In this document: positions 45,101 through 63,400 of the stretch, in pieces | How positions within the stretch are numbered: position 1 is the stretch's first letter | Layout of the letters: every line of letters begins with the position of its first letter | Origin: Gossypium raimondii | Taxonomy: Eukaryota > Streptophyta > Magnoliopsida > Malvales > Malvaceae | Direction of reading: 5' to 3' | NCBI RefSeq assembly: GCF_025698545.1 | Contig: NC_068576.1 | Location: forward strand, 53,664,390-53,728,389 | Length of the DNA: 64,000 bases | Program-made: the position numbers and the translations under genes | The notes under the pieces: model-generated | What the model saw: the letters and a program-made list of their open reading frames with translations, nothing else | Told to the model about the DNA's origin: nothing | Databases searched by the model: none

Positions 45101-47299
45101 GCCTTAGACTGATTGACTCGATAACTAGTATGGGCCGGTTAAATTGAGCGGTTGAACAGATTTTTTTAATATTTTTATTTTTTTATAAAAATTTTAATGA
45201 TTTATTTAATTGAATCGATGATCCGACCGATTCAACTAATAATCCAATTCTAAAAATTTTACCTTCAATTTTAATATAAATGTATTTGTTTTAGAGAAAA
45301 CTGTGATTTAAACATAAAAAAAATATATATATAATTTCAATAAAACAAATACATCCGTGATGCGTGGAAGCAACTTTTATAATATGAATGCAAGACCAAT
45401 TAGCATTGCTATAATTGGCGGTGTGTTTTGAGGATTACAAAATTTATTAATAAATATAAGTGTGTAATCCATTTGCTGAAATATATTGCTATTTATTTTC
45501 ACCTTTCGTTATCAGCTTCACCTCTTTTAACATACGAACATCACTCGCATCAACTTCAGTTCATTGGTGCTTTTCCTTTTCAACTGTTAAAGGACGCGCT
45601 AATCAAAAACCATAACTCAAAACAAATTAACAACAATATAAAATTTACACTTATGAAACATGTATTATGAAATCCAGCAAAGTTACCTCCAATAAAGTAG
45701 TTTTAATATGATTTATTTGTTTTCTAAACACAAAATAAACACTAATAATTAAATGCATTAAAATAAAAAATCATCACATGAACTTTCATTTGATTAAGGA
45801 TCCCATATTCAAGTTACAAAGGGTATAGCAAGCAAGTCAAGACAAATAAGCAACCACAAAAATGCCACACAAGACATGGAATCTAGACATCCTGCTTAAA
45901 GTTATGAATCAACCTTAACCACCAAGTTTCGTTCTGTACGTTGATAATCACATGATTTATTTTCATGGTTAAAAGATAATTAATATGCACATACTCCTCG
46001 TATCGTTGGAATCCAAAATCAAAAGAAAAAAACAACTGTAAAATAACATAAAATTTCAAATAAAAATAAAAATTATATTGTTAGCTCAATTGGCATGAAT
46101 ATTATTGTCAATAGAGAAGGACATAGGTTTGAGAACGCTGAAGCGCATTATTTTCTTATTTATGGGTTGAAAATGAGCAAATATAATAGGAATCTAAAAT
46201 GAGACACTTAAAAGTAAAGCAAGAAAACAGAATGGGAAATCTATTATGATGGATGTAATGATAAAATATATTATACTTTTAATGAAAGAATATAAGTTTA
46301 TATTTTGGAGACAACATAGGTAACCATAAATCTCAAATATTAAAATGGACATAGAGAATATAAAAATTGTATTTAATGGAAATTTAAAAAATTTAACTTT
46401 TTTTCAAATTCTTTTAAAAGAATTTTAACTTTGGTCAATTGAGTCTTACCTTAGATAGCATTGACACTATTATCAGTCTAGCAGGAAATGAGTTCCTATT
46501 TAAGGATTAGAGAAGATTATGGATAGTTTTAAATATTATATAAAAAATAGATATGATAAAGATTAATATTAAAAAAATAACTTTTATCTGACTTTAGCAT
46601 CTTGGTCTTAATCTTTATCTCATCATTTAATTTTAAAACAATATTCTTTTAAACTTTTCTAAAATGGGGTGTGAATTGTTGAAATCCAGCATGGCTGCCT
46701 ATCTGAATTTTCAACTAGGAGAAATAAATTTTAAATTAAATTTGCTTCAAATTTTGCATTTTTTATATTTAATATTTGATTTTCTATTTTAAATTTCAAA
46801 TAATTTATTTTTAAAATAAAATAAAAATTTAATTATTGATATTGTTAAATCTATTAATATGACATTTTAAAATAAAAATAAACATTAAATTATTATAAAT
46901 AAAGAAAATAATATTATAATAAACTATAATTTTTATTAATACCAATAATTAAATTTATATTATTAAAGTTAAAAATAAAATGATTAAAATTAAAATTTAA
47001 ATCATATACATTTTCAATGATTCATGAAAAAGGTTTTGCTATCATTTGTCTTTTAATAGGAAAAAAAGTATAAAAAGAGTTTTTATTTTAATTTTCAAAG
47101 GAGAAAATGGGTAGGCTATTGATTGTGGGGAGAAGAGGTCATGTCGGTGGAAGTAAATAAAAATGAAAATAAAAACCACATTTCTTTAGTTTTAATTTTA
47201 ATTTAAAAACCGATAAAAAATATTTAATTTTAAAATTGAATAAGTTTTTATATCCCATATTTTATTTTTTCTAATCCAAATCTCGGTGCTCTGTAAAAA
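42106..47299. other. gene-free AT-rich spacer
   Basis: A 58-bp sequence at 42148-42205 is repeated imperfectly at 42259-42316, with 111 bp between the starts. A stretch at 45035-45260 resembles the dispersed repeat at 1770-1985. No gene, RNA or complete element could be supported; an 80-codon ORF at 45428 looks random. Confidence 0.4.
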
Positions 47300-48209
47300 A
47301 AAAAAAATCATTCGCAAAGTTCAGAGAAATGGAGGAAGAGAGAGCTGAACACTGATAAAAAGGCTCAAAGGATCCCAGATTCAAAGATAAAGTAAATCTT
47401 AAAGGAACAAATTAACAAAGAAAATAAAACTTTTTTTTTCTTTTACTTAATTCACTTTGAAAGAATCGAGATTCTCTTTAACTGATTCAGGTTCTTCTTA
47501 AAAAATTGTTTCTTTGCCCCTTCTTTTTTCTTGTTTGTATTACTTAGCTTTGAATGATTAGAGGAATTGTCTCGAGATTACAGAGAAGTTGAAGTCTTTA
47601 CGAAGATAAGCTTTCACTGACTAGAAGGGGAGAAAGTGAGTTGACTCGATGGAGAACTCGCTGCTGCTAAAGGTAACGTTAATATTCTGTTTCTCCTATT
47701 TCGTTTGGTTGTTTGATTGTTGAGAAAGTTAAGCTGAAGAAAAGTGTTTCGAAAATAATGTTTAATTAAATCAAATAAATATATTGTTTGGTTTTATTTT
47801 TTCGGTGGATTGAAGTGGAAAATTGAGCTGAGTGAAACGGGCATGGTTTTAACTAGAATCAATATATTTTTATTTGATTATAGGTTTTAGATTCGTAGTG
47901 GAAAAATAGAATTGAATGCGACATATGAGATTCGAATCCTTATCTTCAGTTTCTTTATTCTTTCTAATGAATTGCTGAAATGGAATATTGTAATCCAATT
48001 TGTTACTGTTGCAAGTGAATTGGGAGTTTGCTTTTAACAACATTTTGGAAAAATAAGGATTTTTGTTTTACATTGATTCAGTGGAAATTACTAGGATGAA
48101 GCGTGTTTGTGAAGCTGAGCATACACATTGAAACCATAGAAAAAGTTTGGTAAACTTTAGACCCTCAATCGGTTTGTTAGTGTTGGAGGAGACCCGTCGA
48201 AGTATTGGG
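47300..48209 (+). promoter_or_regulatory. 5' leader of the BSK gene, with probable leader intron and upstream ORFs
   Basis: A purine-rich leader from about 47.3 kb reaches a clear donor at 47672/47673 (CTAAAG before GTAACG). A plausible acceptor is TTGATTCAG near 48081. If spliced, the leader holds a short upstream ORF starting at 47649 (MENSLLLK...) and another at about 48096 (MKRVCEAEHTH), both ending before the main start at 48210. Confidence 0.5.
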
Positions 48210-52435
<4,226 letters not shown>

Positions 52436-53247
52436 CAGTGATCTAAGCTAAAATAAGTCACTCTCCAATCAACCCAGATGACCCATCCATTGGCAAAAAA
52501 AAAAAAAGCCTTTCGCTCTCAGTTTTCGGGTAAGATAAAGAACAGCTTTTAAACTTCAAAAGAAACCTCAAACATAAAGAGCACATATAATGTTGCTCCT
52601 CGACTGCATGATTGGTTTGGTTCATGGTCAGATCAAAACACTCTGTTACATGACACTGGAAGTGGGTTGGATTTTGTCAGTTTGACAGGTATTGGGACAA
52701 ATCCAGTATATCTACTGTTGTTTTCGCTCTTACCGATATATCTCAACACAATGATGATCCTGAGGGGGAATAATTAGGGAACAGAATATATATATTTGTA
52801 GAGAAGGGTTTAGTTGTTTAAAGTTGCATTTTTTAAAGGGTGAATAGGAAGATTTCATGCTTGTAATTTATGTATAGTTCTTCTGATTCTGGCTGCTCAC
52901 TTGAGATGAAATTGGCTGCTCTTTTTTGGTATGTTGTTGTTAGCTTATTGTTTGTATTACATTACATGGAAGAGGAAGGAATTTTTGTGTCACTACCAAC
53001 AACTTATTCAATGCCCCCCCCCCCCCAACAGGTTCATATTTTTAATTAGAAATCTTCACTTACCTAAATGCAATTTTTGTGCGCAAGCTTTGTTAATTGT
53101 GGTTCACATGTTTGAAAATAATTTGATGGTTCATCATTATTACAACCCATTTTTTTATATTATTTAAAGGGGCATTGGCATTAGCCAAGCATGATAACAA
53201 AGCTTACATAAACTATTCTTAAGGAACATGTATCCGTATGGTTAATT
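52436..53247. other. 3' flanks of convergent BSK and MS1-like genes
   Basis: This holds the BSK 3' UTR (to about 52.9 kb) and the 3' end of the MS1-like transcript. A C-run lies near 53015. No gene is seen. Confidence 0.45.
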
Positions 53248-55737
53248 TTAGGGTAAAGAAGACAAGAACACAATCTTTTCCTCACATTGTTTGCAGAGGA
53301 AAACATGTGGGATTTCTTCATTATTTGGAATCCTAACACACCTTGTATGTTGCCAAACTTCACAAATATCACACGATATCAACCTTTCACCATCATCCTC
53401 TTTAGCTCCACAAAGGCAATCCACAATCCCTGACCCACCTCCGTCGTCCATCCCTATCTGATCTTCGTTGCTGCCAATGAAAACAAGTTTCTGACCCATT
53501 TCGACTGACCCCATCACCAAATCCAATCCTTTCACACTCAAATTCACTATTGTTTCCACAACGAAACTCCTCAGCCTCCAATACACTTCCCTGAAATTCT
53601 TCTGCACCTCTTGTTTGAGTTCATCAAACGTAGCGTTTTCTTTTAAGCATACAGACTCGTATGGGGGCAACGGCTTCTTCAACTCTTCATCTATCTCATC
53701 ACTTTTCGATATAACTGTACACAAGAGCTTGAATGTTTTCCCATTCGAGCAGTTTGAGTTGCCCTTCATGGAAAGCTCTTCCGTATATTCTTTGACAAGG
53801 AATTTAGTGTCGAGAATTATCCGGGTTGCCATTGGTATTGCTGAAAAAACCCCTGTACTCAATGTTGGCTTTTGATCTTTCAGGATATGCTTGTATAAAT
53901 ATGCAATGTCCTTCATTAGTTGAACCTTTGTGATCTTACATCTAGGCTTTGCTTTTGAATTGTTTATAATGAGGGCTTCCGAGTTGGGAAACACAGTGGA
54001 AATATCTTCCAAGCAATATTCTAGCACTTTAGTTACTGGATTTAAGCAACGACGAACCAAGTAGTTCCCCACTATGTGATTCCCAAGTGATTTGAGAACA
54101 AAATCTAGCAACCCTGTGTCACCAATATAAGCTCTTGCAGCATCCCTTACTTCTTGCCTCGAAACCCACCTGAACTCGGCGTTTTTTAGAGCTTCAACGA
54201 TGACCCGAGTGGCCGCTTCAACTCTCTTCGGTGACCATCGGCAGTTAGTCTCTACTGTTGCAGGGTTACATGAATCAATCGAATTTTCTTTCGGAAGTCT
54301 TGACCTCAACTCCAACATGAAATGAAACAGGTCGCCGAGGGTCACCATGGAATGGTCAGACAATGCTTGATACCTAGAGAAAATGACTGAAATGTCATTA
54401 TTTGAAATGCTGAGATGATGATTTAGCAAGCACAAAGGTATCCCCTGGATTGCTTCAATGGCTTTTTGATAAATCGGTTGGTTTATGCCATAACATCCTC
54501 GTCCGAATTTGTATCCCCAACGACCGAACCAGGGATGACCATATGCTACTCCATAAAGCAACCTCAATTCCATACCTCGTTTCTTTGAGGAATCATTTAA
54601 ACTCACTTTCCTAAGAAAATCATGCATGGTAAAAAAAAATGTTGGAATCTGCTCTAATCAAATTGGGGGGGGGGGTATTTGAATTATAACTTGTAAATCA
54701 AGAAACAAGCTAACCTGGCTTGCAAACCAGTACATAAACGATCCCAGAATTCCATAATCTGATATCCAGCCAATTGATCCGAACCCATCTCCATGCCATT
54801 GACACATAGTAAATGCCCAAATCCATTAGAATGAAACACACCATGCATTATATGGCCTTTTAATTCCACTAAATTGAACTTACCCTTCTCTGGATTTGGG
54901 TCATCAAAGCTGGTTTCATCACAGTTGAAACAAGCAGCTACAGTGTCTTTAGATGGTAGCAGAAAATGATACTTCTTATTGCACATCATATGGTGCCCCC
55001 AGCCTGTGCTATATCAACAAAAGAAATCACTAACAAACAAATAAAGCAAACATGGGTAAAAGCATCATAAAATTTTTTGTAGTAAGAGTTGGATTGCATT
55101 TTGGTTTTTTTTTAACTCAAAATTGTGTAAACTAGTCCTTGTACTTAGATTAAAGAGCAAATTGATTCTTATGTTAAAAATATCATTCATCTCTACTATT
55201 AAAAATTAGTACACGTCGTATGTCATGTGTCACTATCTGATTATTTCATCAGTTATGCTAGTTTCTAACAACACAAATGGATGAATTTTTTAGCAAAAAT
55301 GACCAATTTACTATTTAATCTAATGCATAGGGATTTTGCCCATTTTTTAAATAAAGGGAACAAAATGCATCCCAAGTAATTTTCCCGGCAAACATGATGG
55401 AAATGGGAGTTTAGACTTCACCAACATATTGACAATGCTTGCAATGAAGGTTGATAGATGATGATGAAGATGCCTGGATTTGTTCTTCAACAATAAACAA
55501 CACTACATGCAAAGGAGGATGACGATGGACTTCAAGCTGAAAAGACCAGCTAAAAACCCCATTGCCGCAGAGATTAACCTCTAAATGCCCATATTCAACA
55601 AGTGCTTTGACATTATCCCTAAATGACCCATCAAACTCAACTGGACAACCATTCTCACCAAAGGTTTTGAACTTGAAAACCTTTTCTCCTCCTCTTCTTC
55701 TCTTCCTACAACCACCCAAATCCAAATATGATGACAT
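53248..55737 (-). CDS. MS1: PHD-finger protein of the MALE STERILITY1 type
   Basis: There are three exons, in coding order: 55737-55422, 55003-54715 and 54610-53248, all GT-AG, giving 655 aa against about 672 in Arabidopsis MS1. The N-terminus has GCRKRRRGG, then the conserved PVEFDGSFRDNVKALVEYGHLE and HRHPPLHVVLFIVEEQI segments. The middle has GWGHHMMCNKKYHFLLPSKDT and GMELRLLYGVAYGHPWFGRWGY. The C-terminal PHD finger (about 600-644, CLCGAKEDDGERLISCDICEVWQHTRC...FLCKQC) has the Cys4-His-Cys3 pattern. MS1 proteins act in the tapetum nucleus and control pollen wall and coat genes. MMD1/DUET is the sister family; MS1 is favoured by the sequence around the second exon. An in-frame upstream Met at 55935 is judged part of the leader. 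Confidence 0.92.
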
Positions 55738-56460
55738 TTTTTTGAAGCTTGTGGGAAAAAAAAGGTATGGGGTTACATCCTTTGATATACTGCTGCTTGG
55801 GTTCACACACAGATTGTGCTGGGGAAATAAATTTGGAGATGATTCACTATCTGCATGAATTGTTTGAAAAACATAAAACCCTCCATGCAAATCTATCGCC
55901 AAAGGGATTTTAAAATGGTGCCACGCTTGAATCATGTAATTGCAGCTGTTTGTTCCGACAAATTTTATGGTTCAGCTGGAACATGTTAAGTTGTTGATTC
56001 TATCTTTTAAGGATTCCCATAACATAAACACCATATTACTTCGCTAACTACCCTTTCCAGTTTTGAGTTTTTTCTCAACAGAAATAGAGGTTGGAATTTT
56101 GTACTACTTTATGTAATTAAGAAATTGCTACACCTTTCCACTTATCGCTAATATTCAAAGTTGTTTGAGAGACGATAATAGAAATACCCCTTGTTCTAGA
56201 ATCTCAATTTTTTGTTGTTGGAAGTAGCTAGGAGGATGTTTCTTTTCAGACAAATGATTTCTTGTTATATAGTTGATATTATATCAATTCTGAAAGGAAA
56301 TGGGATTGAAGGTTTGGCCTTAGATTATTTTAGAGTATTTGGTTGTATGAAATGAGCTTTTGCGAAAATCCCATTGGCAAAGGTTCTTACCATTTTGATT
56401 GGTGTATTTTTCGAGTGGGACCATATTCAACTGAAATAAAAGAAAAAAATTTAAAAAAAA
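55738..56460 (-). promoter_or_regulatory. upstream region of the MS1-like gene
   Basis: The reading frame stays open upstream to 55935 but does not resemble the family. The rest is ordinary AT-rich spacer. No element was recognised. Confidence 0.4.
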
Positions 56461-56534
56461 TGTCTGAGCCCGGGTTCGAACCGGGGACCTCTAGTGTGTG
56501 AGACTAGCGTGATAACCAACTACACCACCCAGAC
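56461..56534 (-). tRNA. tRNA-Val (anticodon CAC)
   Basis: The minus strand folds as a cloverleaf of 74 nt. The acceptor stem GTCTGGG pairs with CTCAGAC (one G-T pair), with A as discriminator base. The D arm contains TGTAGTTGGTTATCA, the anticodon stem CTAGT/ACTAG encloses loop CTCACAC (anticodon CAC, codon GTG), and the T arm is CCCGGTTCGAACCCGGG-like. There is no intron and no encoded CCA. A T-run for pol III termination is not obvious immediately downstream on the minus strand. Confidence 0.95.
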
Positions 56535-57400
56535 TTATTTGATGACTTGATCGACATTAACTCAGATGTTGAACTTTTCAACTGGATTTGATCTTCCCAT
56601 ATTGGCGTTTCCTTGCCTTTCTGATATTTTTGTAGTCATTCATTTTGCTTTCTTTGATAATTTATTGTTACAATAAATTATTATAAATTGCAAATGAGAT
56701 TAGCAAATAACATAATAATCGGCTAACATATAAAAATTTAATTAATAAAAATAATATGACGTGTAATAATCTCTAAACTAGTTTAAAAGACATTTTCATG
56801 CTACTACAAAAAGTAATAAAATAAAAGGTAATTATTTAATATACTGCTAGTGAAAGTTTTTGGTTCACAAGCGGATTGAGAGTGTAACAAGTCACATTTA
56901 TTTATATAATTAAATTTTTATTTTTAATATACTTATAATACATTTGTCAAATATTCAATCCACTTATAAAATCTAAAAACTAATTTTCTATAAAGAAAAG
57001 CCCTGCATTTGAGTTGAGTTGAGAAGAAAATAGTTGAGAAAAATATCAAATGAAATAAATGGTTGGCGTTTTCTTCTCAACTAATATATATGGTATTAGC
57101 CTAAAATGCATAGATAATTCTTAAAATTTTAAAATTAAATTATTAACTAAGAATTCTTAGCCTATTTAGACACATATACAAACAAGCAATATGATGAGAA
57201 TCCAAGTGAAGATGACCCCTTACGTCTGTAATGTGTTACAAGTGAACTGTTAATTCTCTAAATTTACCTTCCAATAACGTAAATGGAAGCTACTAACAAC
57301 CTCCAGACAATAAAAACATAGTAAAGCTGTAACTATAATTATAGATTAGGCTGACTCAGATTTCTACTACCATCTAAGTTATAATCATACATTTGAATCA
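56535..57400. other. AT-rich spacer between tRNA-Val and the kinesin gene
   Basis: No ORF or element is supported. Confidence 0.45.
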
Positions 57401-60400
57401 CTATCGTCGTTTCAGGGGCTTAGTCAAAGAACTGCCAGTGCTTGCAGCAGTAATTTTCTTAGCACCTGATTTGCATTGCAAGAAAACGAAACAGTAAGAA
57501 CATGAAATGAAGAGGACCAAGGCTAGCTGGTGCCGATGGTGCTCAAGCACCAAGGCCAAGTAATTAACATAATGAGAAAATGGCAAATAAAACAGTTCAA
57601 ATATAGAATACCATTTAAAATTTACCTACTCGGTAAAACCTTTGAGGCGTTTATTGACATCGACAATCAAGTGGCGTGTGTTTGCACCACCTTCTGGGAC
57701 AGCTGTGGAAGCTTTGGTGGGATGGTGGACCTATTTTCAAGCAACTTATTAGATACTACTTTCAGGAAATTATAAGCAATTTTAGTTTCCAGGATCCCGA
57801 AAATAGTTGATTACAAACTAAATCCTAGAACTCAATCCAGAACAAAGATCCTACTCAAAATAAAAGCTGAAGGAATTGAAGGATACTCACTTCCTTGTAT
57901 TATCCGATTTTTCGGCTTTGTCTGATTTGCCAACCTTCTCCTATTTATCAGAAGATTTGGATGGTTCTGGGAAAAGAGTCAACTGTACAGCAATACAGAT
58001 TGAGCCATCAGTTTGGCTACCACCCATTGGTAGATCACCATCAGATGTATCACATAATCTCTCCTCCGAATTTCCATCTCTAAAGGCCAAGAGTTCAATA
58101 TCATCATTGGTATTTTGACCCAAATCTGTTCCAGCAAGGTTTGTCTGAGCAGAAGATTCATTATTAAGCTTTGAGTCATCTACCGACCAATGAGAGCCAG
58201 CTTCAGAATGCTTATCACCGTTAACTGAGCACTTGTCCGCATCAGAGGCTGTTTTCTCATAATTTTCTAAGCTTTGCTGTCTAGAGAGGCTCTGGCTTTG
58301 TTGAGGATTCCCCCTAGAGTGTCCCCTAAGTGAGCTCATACGATGCTTAATACCATTGCCATTACCCTTAAGTAACCGCAAACGCTCAATCTCCTGATCT
58401 TTCTTAGTGATGATTTCTTTGAGGAATGCAACCTGAAAGATAAATAGAAGTTCAGAAATGAAATGCAGATTATTAAACAGAGAATATTTCCATTGTGTAC
58501 TAACAATTGCTACTTGGTTCCAACACATATGCTACATTAACTTCTGGGAAAAGGGGGCAATGAGAAAAGACGGTTACTTGTTCCATAAGTTCTTTGATAT
58601 CTCTCCCTTCTCTGTGTGTCTGTGGAGCACCTAACTCAACGCCAGAAAACCTCTGAGCAAATTTCAAGGTACTTATGGTTTCAGAATACGAATCTACACC
58701 AGGATTAAGGTGCACAAACATAAGGGTTTTTGCCTTACCACCTAAAGTTTGATATTATGAGACAAGGACAATGTCAGCAAGATAAGATAAAAGATCACTT
58801 AAAATATGTAAACACTAGCGAAATTAAAATTTGAGAAATGAAATTACCCAAAGAACTCTGGAGAACTTGAGTCAGTTTGCTATTTCTATATGGTACGTGA
58901 GCATTCTTTTGTACCAGAGCAAAGATAGCGTCTCCAAGAGCAGAAAGAGATTTGTTTATATGTTGTGCCTACCTAAGCCTATCTCCAGTTGCTTCAGAAC
59001 GATCTACCCGCTCACCGCCAGCAAGATCCACCAAATGTAAACTACCATGCAAAACAGCATTAGTCTTTATTTCCGTGCCACGAACATGAACTGTGAGAAC
59101 ACTGCACATAATAATTTACTGAAATCCATTAGGCACAGAACTCCAAATAACAAGACATATTAGATACAAAATAGTAAGTGAAACTATAACCTATGGGATC
59201 TGCTACTCCTCTCATTTAGTGCTGTAGAGCCAACAGCCCTATTCCTTAAACCAATATTCATCAATTCCAAAACTTCAGTGGTTGATTTTACAGAATGCAT
59301 GCTTGCTTCAGGGACAGCTAACCCATTTGGTTGGCTGGGGCTCCAAATCCCAAGTGTGTGCAAGTCAAAGGAAACAAAAAACATATATATTTAAAACAGG
59401 AAAAAAGTGAAAAAGAATAACGCGTAACTATGAGACCAAATACATAAAATTAAGAATGAGGATGGCTGGTTTGTAAATCAGGAAGGTAACATAATGATAA
59501 ATTTTGGTAAAAGATAAGTTATGAAACTAAATGTTCAGACCAGAACTGAGAAATTAAAGAACAAATGAGATCCAAAAGATTCAACTAAAGGATATCTTCT
59601 TTGAGAACTGTCATTGACAAGTAGATCACGAACTTGTTCATTATATATCTCAATCATTTGAACACCAACTTCATATATAATGGAGCTTTTCCTGCTTTGA
59701 GAGGTTTGGAAAAGATCATTCAGTGCTCTATAATTGACTCCCCAATCTTCTTTAGATGACACATTGGGTCCACTCTGGAAAGAGAAAAATATGCATAAGA
59801 TTTAGCATAAAAGTTTAAAATAGACTACATATTTCAAATGGAAAGATGTTAATTAAGTAACTAACCATTGTATAAGTTTTTCCTGAGCCAGTTTGACCAT
59901 AAGCAAATATGCAAACATTGTACCCATCGAGAACAGATCGAATCAATGGTTGGGTGTCTAAATATACCTCCTCTGAAGACGTACAAATTGAAGAGTGTAC
60001 ACATATAAGGTGCAGTATTGAATATCATGGCTAAGACTATGTAGCAATTAAGCAATGAAATTGATTATTGACAAGGAAGAAAGTTACAAAAATTTAAAAC
60101 CTTGATTAGTTGCTGGACTGAAGACCTTGTTAAACTTGAAGAGTCTATGAGCATCCGTTCTTTGCTTTAAGGGATTCGAAACAACCAGTTCACCATTCTC
60201 GCCAATATATTCTATTGTTGTTTGTCTCTAGCTTTGCCCTGGAAGAAATGGCCTTATCCTACAATAGACTCTAATGTTTCCTATACAAAACAAGAAATCA
60301 CTTCAGCTGCTTGGCAACAAAGCCCAAACAACTAAGATATACAATATACCTTTCAGATCCTGAATCTCATTGTACAATATTCTGTTTTCAGCGAGAGTCA

Positions 60401-63400
60401 AATGATAATTCCCGGCAGCATCTCTAAGTCCTTTAAGCTTTTTTCCTACTTGAGGAAAGGGTTCACACAATGAGAAATGGTTCAAACCCAACATAGAAAG
60501 AACATGAAATCTAGATGGCATACCAAGCCAAAAGAACAGCAAGAAAAACCAACACTACCTAAGTGATTAAGTTCCTCTGAGTGGCTCTTTTTTGTCTTTA
60601 GCGCTTCACGCTTGATGGACTTAGATATTTCCCTCAATCCCTAAACAGTGTAAAACTTCGTGTTAGAGGGCCATCCATCAACATCAGATTGAAGGAACAT
60701 GGCAACAGAACAAACTTTTAAAGCCCCAAATTGTTGATCAATGAAGCTCTGATAACTGCACTCCCTATTTTTCCATCTCTTTTGTGTGGATTCAGAAAAT
60801 GACTGAAGATCATCTGCTTTTTTCTTCGAATCAGTTAGAAGACACTCAAGTTCTTTTAACTTCACTTCTAACACCGCTTTAGTACCCTCAGCCTGAGCTT
60901 CCAGTTGTAGACAATGCCTTTCATGCATCTCTTTTCTGCTTTCTAGTTCCTTTCTTAGCCTAGAAATCTCAAGGTCATTCTGAATATTGTTCTTCTTAAG
61001 CTGAAGCAAGTTCTGCTTTTCAACTTTACCCATCTCCTCCACTTTGCTCTTTTCAATCTGCAATTCTCAAGAAACATGCAAAGCAATTATATAAAAATGC
61101 CTATGGACAGAATCTGTCCTTTGGTATAAAAACAACAATTCCTTGCAAAGCACCACAAAGTGGCATGGTTTTCAGGCTGTCAATGAAAATTAAAAAAAAA
61201 CTATTTAGTCAAATTTTGGCCATGTCAATCTTAGCTTGACTTCAACCAAACTGAACAAAATTTAGTCTTCTCTAAATTGTAGTCTGGAGTTCCAAAAGCC
61301 TGCCTTATTAAGCATTTAAGCTAACATAAAAGTATCACAGCTCAAGGCAAGTACTTAAGCAAAAGACCCAAAATCATTTCTTTTTAGATAGATTAGAACA
61401 AACCTATTATAAATTTTCTGAATTAAATAATACAAACTAAATCATCCATCAAATTTTCTTCTTAAACTGAAGTGCTATTCCTTCACAAGAAAGTTTTAAC
61501 TATCAAGTTCCCTAGTATCAATGAATCACTCTTGATCACTAGTTGAATTTCACACAAGATATAAGTGGAAATAACATGCAAAGAAAAAGTATGTTATCCT
61601 TCTAGGAAATTTAAACAATAGTAAATATAAGTTAAGCAATTCGAAGAATTAGGTGCAATTTTGAGTTTCTGGTATATGAAAGATGCAAATGCATGAAACC
61701 GATAGAATATTATGTCAATGGGAGTCTTTAGAAAATTAAATGCACATAACTAGAAGAAATTAAGAATAAAAATAAGCTATAAATTAAGTAAAAGAGACAT
61801 AAGAATCACACCTTTATATGCTGTAGCTTGTTTAAAGCAACCTGCGGCAAACAGAACAGTTCCAGAATTATTTAGACGGGAAACAACAAAAGGCGCAAAA
61901 AAATAATACACATACCCTAAACTAATTGTCAAGTACCTTATTTTCCTCCAGAGTTCCCTTTACTAGGGTCTCAAATGCTCTTATCCTTGATTGATACTTT
62001 TCCTCCCGAGCCCTATAGAGGTTGTTTTGCAGTAGGGAGTTTTTTCAAGAATATAAATATCCATTATTCATGCACAATATATTAGAAAACATTCTGTAAG
62101 AGGGAAAAAGTTCCAACGCAATTTACATTTTTTAAGTTTTCTGCACTAGTTGAAACTCGCCACTCTATCTCTTCTACAATCTTTCTCAACAGACATGCCA
62201 CAAACTGAGAAAAACGCAACATTAGAAAACCAAAAATAAAAAAAAAAGGTACTGGGAAGAAATGAAATACAGTTGAATGAAGAGCAGTGTCAGAAAACGA
62301 AAACAAGCGGAAAAATATCCATGCATGATAAGGAAATACAGAATATGCATATAATCTGAATGCCATACATGAGGCAAATCTCTCTTATTTCTTTCAATAC
62401 TTCCATCCATAATCCGGTACAACATACTGAATAGTGACTGAGTCGAGGCATTCTGTGCAACAGTAAAAGCAAGAGCATGCATTAAATTAAGAGTTCATAT
62501 CAAGAATCTAATTCAATACAGATACATGCATCGAAGGAGTCCAGGGTCTTACTTCCAAACTGCTTGGTTTCATTAATTCCAAAATTGTTGCATCAGAAAG
62601 ATCAGCATTAAATCCTTGCTTCAATTGGATGCGTTCAAATTCACCGGAAAGATTCCATGTCTTCCTTGAAGGATTTTGGATGTTATTGACCTCACCATTA
62701 GAATTGACACATACCCTAAGTGTCTTAAGGCACTGTATAACTGGCATCATATGGCCCTGTGTATATCCCAAAATATTAACAGGAAGGTAAAAAGAAAATG
62801 GCAGCAGACTCTGTAACTTAAACTTTGACTATGTTCATAGCCAAGGCCAGTCAACTAGGATAGTTCATTCTGGGGAAAAAAGAGTGGTACATCATACACC
62901 TTAAACCAGATAGAGGTTTTCATTCCATGAGAAAATGATCAGACCCATCTAAGATTTTAAAAGAAGATTTGCTCCAACCAAGAAACAGTCCAGAATTGAG
63001 ATCAAGGGTCTGAACTTTGAAATAGGAAGATTACATGCTAACTCACTCATACTTTTCACTGCAATTGATGTATAACCAAAACGAAGAGCACCAAGATTCA
63101 CTTTTACTAGGTATATACCAAACAGAATTGTACCAAAATTCACCCAGACCTGACCCAACCTTAGCTTACTCCTTACCGTGCACAAGCTAAGATCAATTTG
63201 TAGGCAACCCGTTTTCTATGATTGTTTACAGAAAAAACTACCTCCAATTCAGTTGGTACCTGCTCTATGTCGGACAATTCAAAGCTGGCCAGCCCCATTT
63301 CATCCATAGCCACCAGAAACCTCTTGACATTTACAGGGCCACATTTGGAACCACCATCCTGAAATTGGAGAAGAAACATGCTTAGTTAGTGAAGTACAAC

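Noticed and set aside
45428-45670. 80-codon ORF in the gene-free region
   Set aside because: Starts at a non-ATG codon region, random composition, no splice context or domain.
53615-53875. ORF antisense to the MS1-like third exon
   Set aside because: Shadow of a well-supported coding exon on the other strand.
55562-55858. ORF antisense to the MS1-like first exon
   Set aside because: Shadow of a supported exon.
55738-55935. N-terminal extension of the MS1-like protein to Met at 55935
   Set aside because: The extra 66 residues do not resemble the family, and the start at 55737 gives the expected N-terminus.
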